A stretch of DNA of 64,000 bases from Clavulina sp. PMI_390 (Eukaryota; Basidiomycota; Agaricomycetes; Cantharellales; Hydnaceae), in assembly GCA_015039315.1 (NCBI GenBank), contig WIDE01000037.1:64533-128532 (forward strand), in the 5' to 3' direction. Below the pieces are notes generated by a model that worked only from the letters and a program-made list of their open reading frames with translations, was not told where the DNA came from and did no database searches. A program made the translations under genes and the position numbers. The number at the start of each line of letters is the position of its first letter. Within the stretch, counting starts at the first letter, position 1. Below are positions 58,194-64,000 of this stretch, one piece after another.

Positions 58194-59164
58194 TAGCTCT
58201 GTTATCGCCGTAGTTCATATTTGCGATTCACGTCCACCTTATTCTCGAGTTTGGCATGTGAATACTGTCTGATTCTCTACCTGTCTTTGTACATTTGCTT
58301 GATTGATATAATTTCTCTGTTCCATTGCCGTGGGGAATCTGAAGGACTAGAGTTAGGGGTTGACCGGGTGGATACTGCTGAGGAAACGGGAGGAGACGGC
58401 ATCGTGAAGGGCACGTGTTTCTTCTCCTCCTGGTCATCACTCGAACCAAGGTCTTCGTATTGCCATGTCTCAGGGCGGGGCTTCGTTTCTCTAGCGCCAT
58501 CCATATCGACTTGAGCCAATTCATCGTCCAGCCGCAGGGGTTGTATTATTCGAATCTGAGAGTGACTCATGCAAAGATAGTGAAAGTACTTCCTCGGCTA
58601 CTCAATCTTCAATAGGTGATCCAATCATACACCACCACACCACGATGGCAGGGTGGCAGTGACCGGGGAAACAGAACTCCTACGGGGGGAGGTCGGGGAG
58701 TCCATTTGGGCGCTTGGCTACCGTCGGAACCGGAACCGGGTCATTCACCGCCTCGCCGCTCCACCTCCCGGCCGCTGAATGGTCGGGACTCGCGCGCTCC
58801 TAAACACACCGACGTTCGCCTGTAGAGCACAGCCAGAAGTTATTAACGAGCAGAGATGAAGGTCGCCGTCCGCAGCCAACACTACATTTGCTCTCAAGAG
58901 GCGTCGCAGCGTCTGGGGTCATCGAAATGGCAACGAGGCGCAAACAGGCATCAAGCAGAGGTTGGTTCTCCTCGGTCGGAGGGATAATACCATCAATGAC
59001 ATGCAGATCTCTAGATTGAGTCACCACGCGGGATCCGGGAATGATTCCCCAACCATTGAAATCGGCCGCTCGCCTTGACAGCAATCACAGCCTCAAGGCT
59101 TCCCTCCGCCCGGAAGTTTTGTCAAGTCCTTGACTGAAGATTACTCCAGCTTTTCCTTGCTACA
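58194..59164. other. Intergenic between TVP38-like copies, no gene seen
   Basis: About 1 kb. Several ORFs under 100 codons on both strands; none accepted. Confidence 0.45.
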
Positions 59165-59172
59165 TATATAGG
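59165..59172 (+). promoter_or_regulatory. TATA box of TVP38-like gene 2
   Basis: TATATAGG, 103 bp upstream of the ATG at 59268; matches the first copy. Confidence 0.65.
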
Positions 59173-59267
59173 CGTGGACGCCGTAATGGCTCTCTCTCGT
59201 CCCCAGCAATCCTCCACACACCTACTTCATCCCCTCAACTACTCTTTGTGCAGGCCTACCAGCTTCG

Positions 59268-60481
59268 ATGTCCTCGTACCCTTATCCCCAGTATCCCACC
59301 TCACAACCACAGGGTCGGCCATCCAGTCCAACTCCTTCCGAATTGGAAGATGCAGATGACCGGCCATTTGGCTTCAAGACTCTCATGAGTCGAGGTTCAT
59401 CAGGGCCTCAGAGCAGTAAGGGTTCTTGCCTAAATTGAGCTTCTATGGCATTGTTCTTACAAGACTCCTTGCCGCGGTAGAATGGGTGACTTTCGGACTG
59501 GTCATCCTGGGTATCTTCTTCGTTGTGGTGCTAGCACTACACACAAAAATTGTAGATGCAATCAACCCCGTCGCCGAGAAGCTCCGAAAGTGAGTGCCCA
59601 TACCAGCTTTACTCTGCTAAACTGGAGCTAATATACTCTTTTGTTAACTCTAGTCTTCCTGGAGGATGGGCAATCCCGATCGGTATCCTCATTATTTTAT
59701 CCTTCCCTCCCGTATGTCATCGCCGCCCATCTACCTGTTAATCAGCCCAATCTGACAACTATGTTCCAACAGCTTTTCGGTCACGAGTTGGTTGATATCA
59801 TGGTCGGCGTCGTCTGGGGTGTCTGGAAAGGCTTCCTCATTGCATCTGCAGGCCATCTGCTTGGTGAAATCGCCAACTGGTTCGTCTTCAAGTACTGGTG
59901 CACTGGGCGCTCGAAAAAATACGAGCAGCAGAAACTGGCGTACGCATGCTTGTCGACTGTTGTCCGCGAGGGAGGGTTCCTGGCTGTTTTGATAATTCGA
60001 TACTCCGCCATTCCTGGACATCGTAAGCGGGCGTCCAACTTCTACTTGGCTGCCATGAACTCACTCTCATCGGTATCATCCTATAGTCACAACCGTCATC
60101 TTCTCCGTCTGCGGTATTAACTTCTGGACGTACCTTCTCGCAAACATCCTCTCCCTGCCTAAACTCTTCATCACTGTCTACGTCGGAGTTGCTGCGGATA
60201 GCAACTCAGAGTCGAAAAGTTCCAAGATTATTTCTATTGCCGTGATCGTTGTTGGTGCCCTCATCACAATCGGAGCGGCTCGCTGGACTTTCAGTCGAAT
60301 GGACGCTGCGAGGCCCATCCTTGTAGAGGAGAGGAGAGCAGCGAGGGCGGCAAGGAAGGGTGAGCTTGGAGGATATCAACCATCTGGCGCGAATGGAAGC
60401 CCCACGAGCACACCACTCCTGATGGCTTCTGGACCTAAGACATACGCACCTCCTAGCTACCCCCCTCCTCCTCGATCCTAG
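59268..60481 (+). CDS. TVP38/TMEM64-family membrane protein (VTT domain), tandem copy 2
   Basis: Tandem paralogue of the gene at 56962-58193, same domain order and introns at matching places. Starts MSSYPYPQYPTSQPQGRPSS, then SELEDADDRPFGFKTLMSRG, the first membrane span (TFGLVILGIFFVVVLALHTK), LPGGWAIPIGILIILSFPPL, the VTT core GHELVDIMVGVVWGVWKGFL, ASAGHLLGEIANWFVFKYWC, LIIRYSAIPGHLTTVIFSVC, LANILSLPKLFITVYVGVAA, and ends PSYPPPPRS. Substitutions from copy 1 are conservative and concentrated in the N- and C-terminal tails. Both copies look intact. A single TVP38 gene is usual in yeasts; fungi of this group may carry more. Confidence 0.9.
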
Positions 60482-63400
60482 CAGCCTTATTATCCGTATC
60501 CTTGGTGTTGTAGTCTCATTTTCAGTTTCACCTCCCACTCCACAGTATGAACGTTATCAGAATTTTGTGTCATGATATTTTAGCCTAGCTACTTAATTTA
60601 TATCATTCCTTTCTTTTCGCATCGATAGAACGGCCGTTACGGCGATCGCTACGCGCCCGACTGATAAATAAGCGTTCGGACGGATAGTACGAGAGAAACG
60701 CTGCGATCCGAAATACAAAAGCGTGAACGGATCACTCGACCCCTCTGGCCTTCCACTCGGGTTGACCGAAGCCGCTTGCAACATCCAGAGATTCACCACT
60801 TTTAATTTTCAAATTCTGCGCTAGTCGCTACTGCGAAGATTAGGGTAGTAGGAGGCAACACCGTAAATGGTTAGAGGCCGAAATTTGATGGTTGAATAGA
60901 CCCTCTAGGCTTGACACGTGTCGTGGTAGCACTGCTATCGAGTTAAGCGTATATTCTCTTCAAATGATGTAGGATAACAAACTGGACGAATGGTCATAGC
61001 GTCCCAGCTGAATGTGTGCCTTCCTCACAGCCATAATTGTTCCCACGCTCCACCTTCATTCACTATTGGAGTCTCATTCTCGAGCTCCATGAGCGAATTA
61101 AAGCTACAGCGGCCGTAAGAAACTAACGGGCTAGAAGTAAAGCTTGAATCGCGAAGAACGAAAATACGAATCAAGAGGATCAGTGCACCAGGGCACGATT
61201 GACGTCACAGGCACAAACCACTACCGAGCTCAAGCCGACCACGGACCATTCTACCTCTTCATCTTCACGAATCGGCACCAAGAAGGTAGAAAAGTTAACT
61301 GGGTTCCCACGAGTCAAAGCTGATGTTCGTGCTCGTCGCCAAGTCTGGGGGAGTGTGTTCCTCGCGGGTAAGTTGGGAGTACTCAGAAAAGTTGTAGTAT
61401 TCTGGCTCTGTGATTCGGCCGAACGCTTGGATGAAGTGGTACATAGCCCCAGCAGTATATCCCCATCGCAAACTCGAAACCCTAATAAGCAAGTATTATA
61501 CGTGATTGTGCCTCGCTATCAAGGGCTAGGATCGCACGTTTTTGAGCCTCCATCGTTCCATCCAGCGTGCACATCTGCCAACATGAATGCAGCCCTATCA
61601 GACAGCGTCTCACCAGGCGTCTGTACTGCTGACAGATGACAGCGATACAATGCCGAGGAGCTCAACAACTTTCTCCTCTTCTGCCCCTCCCGAATAAGAA
61701 TTCCCAAACACGCAGACGTGGTGATCGGAGGCAGTAGCGCGGGATATGTTATTCGGAGCTCTGGCAGCGATCATCGAAGAGCATCGATCGTCGTTCTGCG
61801 GCCAAAGCGACAAGGCCGCCATATACGTGCCGTGTCTGCACGCGCCGCATGACAACCTACGTACGTCGCTTCGATCGATCGATGCCGAGAGATGCATGTG
61901 CAGTCAATCAGCTCCCTTACTACGAGTGGCTCACGCACATCCACATATACGCAGGGTATGATCTCGAGCCCAGCATCTACAATTTGTAGCCCATCATTAG
62001 ACAAATTAGATCACTGATGGCCATGAAATAACGTATTATCTCCGTCTCATGCCCATGATCGTTGTGGGGGATACAAAAAGCCATGAATTGAACCGGATTG
62101 TGATGACCAGGGCAGTGTAATTCCATATGCTCAGCCCTCAGCGAGACGGCATCCCGGCCGTAAGCAATTGAGAATACAGGGAGTATCATTAGGATCAAAG
62201 TCTCCGAGAGATCATAGACATACGGGTATGAACCCTTGCCCTCAGCTTGCTGAGAGGCGTAGTACTGGAGAAGCGGGATGAAGCATGTCCACGCCTTGGC
62301 GAGGTGTCCTGCCAATTAATCACCATTGTGTACAAGACTCTGGAACGGCCTCGGATATATTTTGGGCGGAAGAAAGTAGCTGAAGCTCGGGTCAAGAGGA
62401 AGGCGAGGAGTACACTTATTCGTCAAGTATGCCAGTGCAGTCCTCTAGCACGCCACTCCCGACCACCCCAACTATAACGCGGCCTATCACACATGGAAAG
62501 CCTGGTCGTCCAAGTGACAGAGGATCCAACCCAGTGGACCGCTGCGATAAAGTGGTTCATCTCATGATATAGATCTCCTAATGTTCCCCACTGTCCCTAA
62601 ATCTGATCATCCTAACACGAAGAAGATCTAGGGTCTCGTGAGCACAATTATTAGCGAGGTCCCTCAACGTAGTTCAGCGGAGGATGATGGAGATAGAACC
62701 TCCACTGGTGTGAGGGAAAGGGAATTTGGTTTGGATTAATGCTGAGCGACACAAGGATACGGCTGCCGCAAATTGGTGAATCTCCTCCGTCTAGACCGGG
62801 CGATATCAACAACCCAGCCAACCACACATTCTGAAGCTCACTCGCAGAAGCGGTCAAGACGTGCGTATGGCTGGGGATCGAGCGATCACGACATGGAGAG
62901 ATCCACGATATGCGGGTTCCTAGGATGTAAAGGGCAAGTGTGCGCTCATTCAAGGGGGGGATTAGCCGTTCATGAGCAAGGACTAGACCGAGTGGCTTGA
63001 ATACAACGGAGACAGGTTCTAGGCAAGGAGACAAGAAACTAGAGGCTGACGCTGCATCGCGGACAGTTGGTCATTTGCGGGAGCTTGCAAAAGCTAGGTT
63101 ATGCAAGAGGGGGGGTGGGCTCAGAGGCAGTAGGATGATTTTCGCCGCTCTAAAGGTGCATGGCCATCAACCGCGAGCCGTGCATTCCTGATCACGCGAG
63201 ATATTCCACGCGACTTTGCGCTTCTTGGCTCCGGCGCCAATCAATGACTGGGGGGGATGAGGGGGGGAGTTTGGGGACGGTGTGCCATCTCGGGTTATCT
63301 ACACACACAAGCACTAGTCTGATTAGCGCAGACTGGGGCGGTACTGCAATCAGGAAGTCGGGTTGCTATATTCTCTCTAGGTCGCTAGCAGCCTGGGCCC

Positions 63401-63691
63401 TTTGGGGGGTGCGTTCTAGTGCCTTTCCCTCTTTCAGCTAGGAATGTCGAATAGGACCATTCGAACACTGCCCAAAAGCGGAAAGATTCAGTCTTTTTTC
63501 AGGGACCACCGTGTCAGAATGAAAACTCTGCATAGCACACGCACCCCACTAATATTCCCCATCAAATGAGAGGGTGCCGTGATTTATGGTTGAATTTGTA
63601 GAAGGAAAGCAGATTCAGTTCGCTCATCCGAAGGTAAAATTTCGCAAATCTCAACAGCTCGACCCAGCCCCTTGGATCGGTAACCAAATAT
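60482..63691. other. Gene-poor right end, no accepted gene
   Basis: About 3.2 kb. G-rich runs occur at 62955-62962, 63101-63120 and 63250-63270. The minus strand at 61977-62315 has a 112-codon ORF that reads partly coding-like (YASQQAEGKGSYPYVYDLSE; ILMILPVFSIAYG) but no family was recognised. A + strand stretch at 61717-61800 reads KHADVVIGGSSAGYVIR, vaguely like a Rossmann entry of a flavoprotein, but is broken soon after. These may be remnants of decayed genes. No LTR, inverted terminal repeat or transposase was recognised. Confidence 0.4.
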
Positions 63692-63997
63692 TCATGCCCG
63701 ACTGCGCGAAATGACCAATCTATCAGTATCAGGCATTGCCATCAACACTTCATAGGTCTGACGCCAGGGGGTCTAGGCACTCGGCGAATAAACGCGTGCA
63801 CATACCTCGTCAACCTCGCCAACTGGGAGATCGTCTGGCGAACTCTGCAGATTTTCGTCATATACCCTAGCGGCTGAGTTGAGCACGGTGGCTGGGTTGC
63901 TAGCGGCGGATCCGGTAGCTGATGCAGTTCCGAAACCCTTCACGCGCGCGAGACGCATAAGATAAGAGTTGCAAAAAGCAGCATCGGGAGGATTCAT
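63692..63997 (-). CDS. Possible small protein at the right edge
   Basis: A weak two-exon model: ATG 63997, exon to about 63808 (MNPPDAAFCNSYLMRLARVK ... LPVGEVDE), intron of about 48 bp, then TYEVLMAMPDTDRLVISRSR and stop at 63692-63694. Phase agrees and the intron has GTATGT and CAG ends of typical length. A second reading frame over 63562-63741 is also open on this strand (VTDPRGWVELLRFAKFYLRM), so the true exon structure is unclear. The gene could extend past the window. No family recognised. Confidence 0.25.
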
Positions 63998-64000
63998 GAA

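Noticed and set aside
61717..61830. Rossmann-like text DVVIGGSSAG suggesting a flavoprotein
   Set aside because: The frame breaks soon after, no second FAD motif follows, and the motif is too short to trust.
62651..63034. 127-codon minus-strand ORF
   Set aside because: Starts only at a TTG codon; no hydrophobic or family pattern.

Overview
This is nuclear DNA of a filamentous basidiomycete. The main signs are many short introns (about 48 to 100 bp, GT..AG) that interrupt almost every gene, very small exons, Kex2-type KR sites in secreted proteins, and a plant-biomass gene set with several GH79-like glycosidases and type-B carboxylesterases. Gene content and intron style fit an Agaricomycete; Rhizoctonia/Ceratobasidium is my best guess, but that is inference. 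Nothing prokaryotic, viral or CRISPR-like was seen. Gene models were built by reading across introns by eye. Start and stop coordinates are usually firm, but some internal splice sites were not resolved. CDS spans include introns.

Layout. 1-6.7 kb: a membrane-anchored cysteine synthase cut by the left edge (-), deoxyhypusine synthase (+), a TRAPPC2L/Tca17 TRAPP subunit (-), and a large E2-type ubiquitin enzyme with a C6HC zinc cluster (+). 7-11.7 kb: a Ser/Thr-rich GPI-type wall protein, an MBIP-like protein and a cytosolic GH5 glucanase-like enzyme. 12-15.4 kb: ARL1 and acetylornithine aminotransferase ARG8 (both -). 16-25.3 kb: a carboxylesterase cluster with two tandem near-copies (+) and one diverged member (-). 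25.5-29.1 kb: VPS53. 29.2-32.8 kb: two quinone oxidoreductase paralogues head to head. 33-36.7 kb: a CNMT/CFA-like methyltransferase and the PRMT1 arginine methyltransferase. 37-41.5 kb: a peroxisomal enoyl-CoA isomerase ending in SKL (-) and ATP-dependent PEP carboxykinase (+). 41.9-52.8 kb: an F-box gene followed by three tandem GH79-like glycosidase genes (-) with duplicated upstream regions and a dead fragment of the F-box gene between two of them. 53.5-60.5 kb: a large low-complexity membrane protein and two tandem TVP38/VTT-domain genes. 60.5-64 kb: gene-poor, with only a weak small gene model at the right edge.

How the genes fit together. Several belong to membrane traffic (TRAPPC2L, ARL1, VPS53/GARP, two TVP38), but they are scattered and interleaved with metabolic genes, so they do not form a cluster. 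PEP carboxykinase and the peroxisomal isomerase both fit growth on fatty acids. The secreted esterases and GH79-like enzymes form two local gene-family expansions that probably act on plant or polysaccharide substrates. Four divergent gene pairs share short intergenic regions that probably act as two-way promoters. I see no clearly new multi-gene system. The most unusual structure is the GH79/F-box segmental duplication at 42-53 kb.
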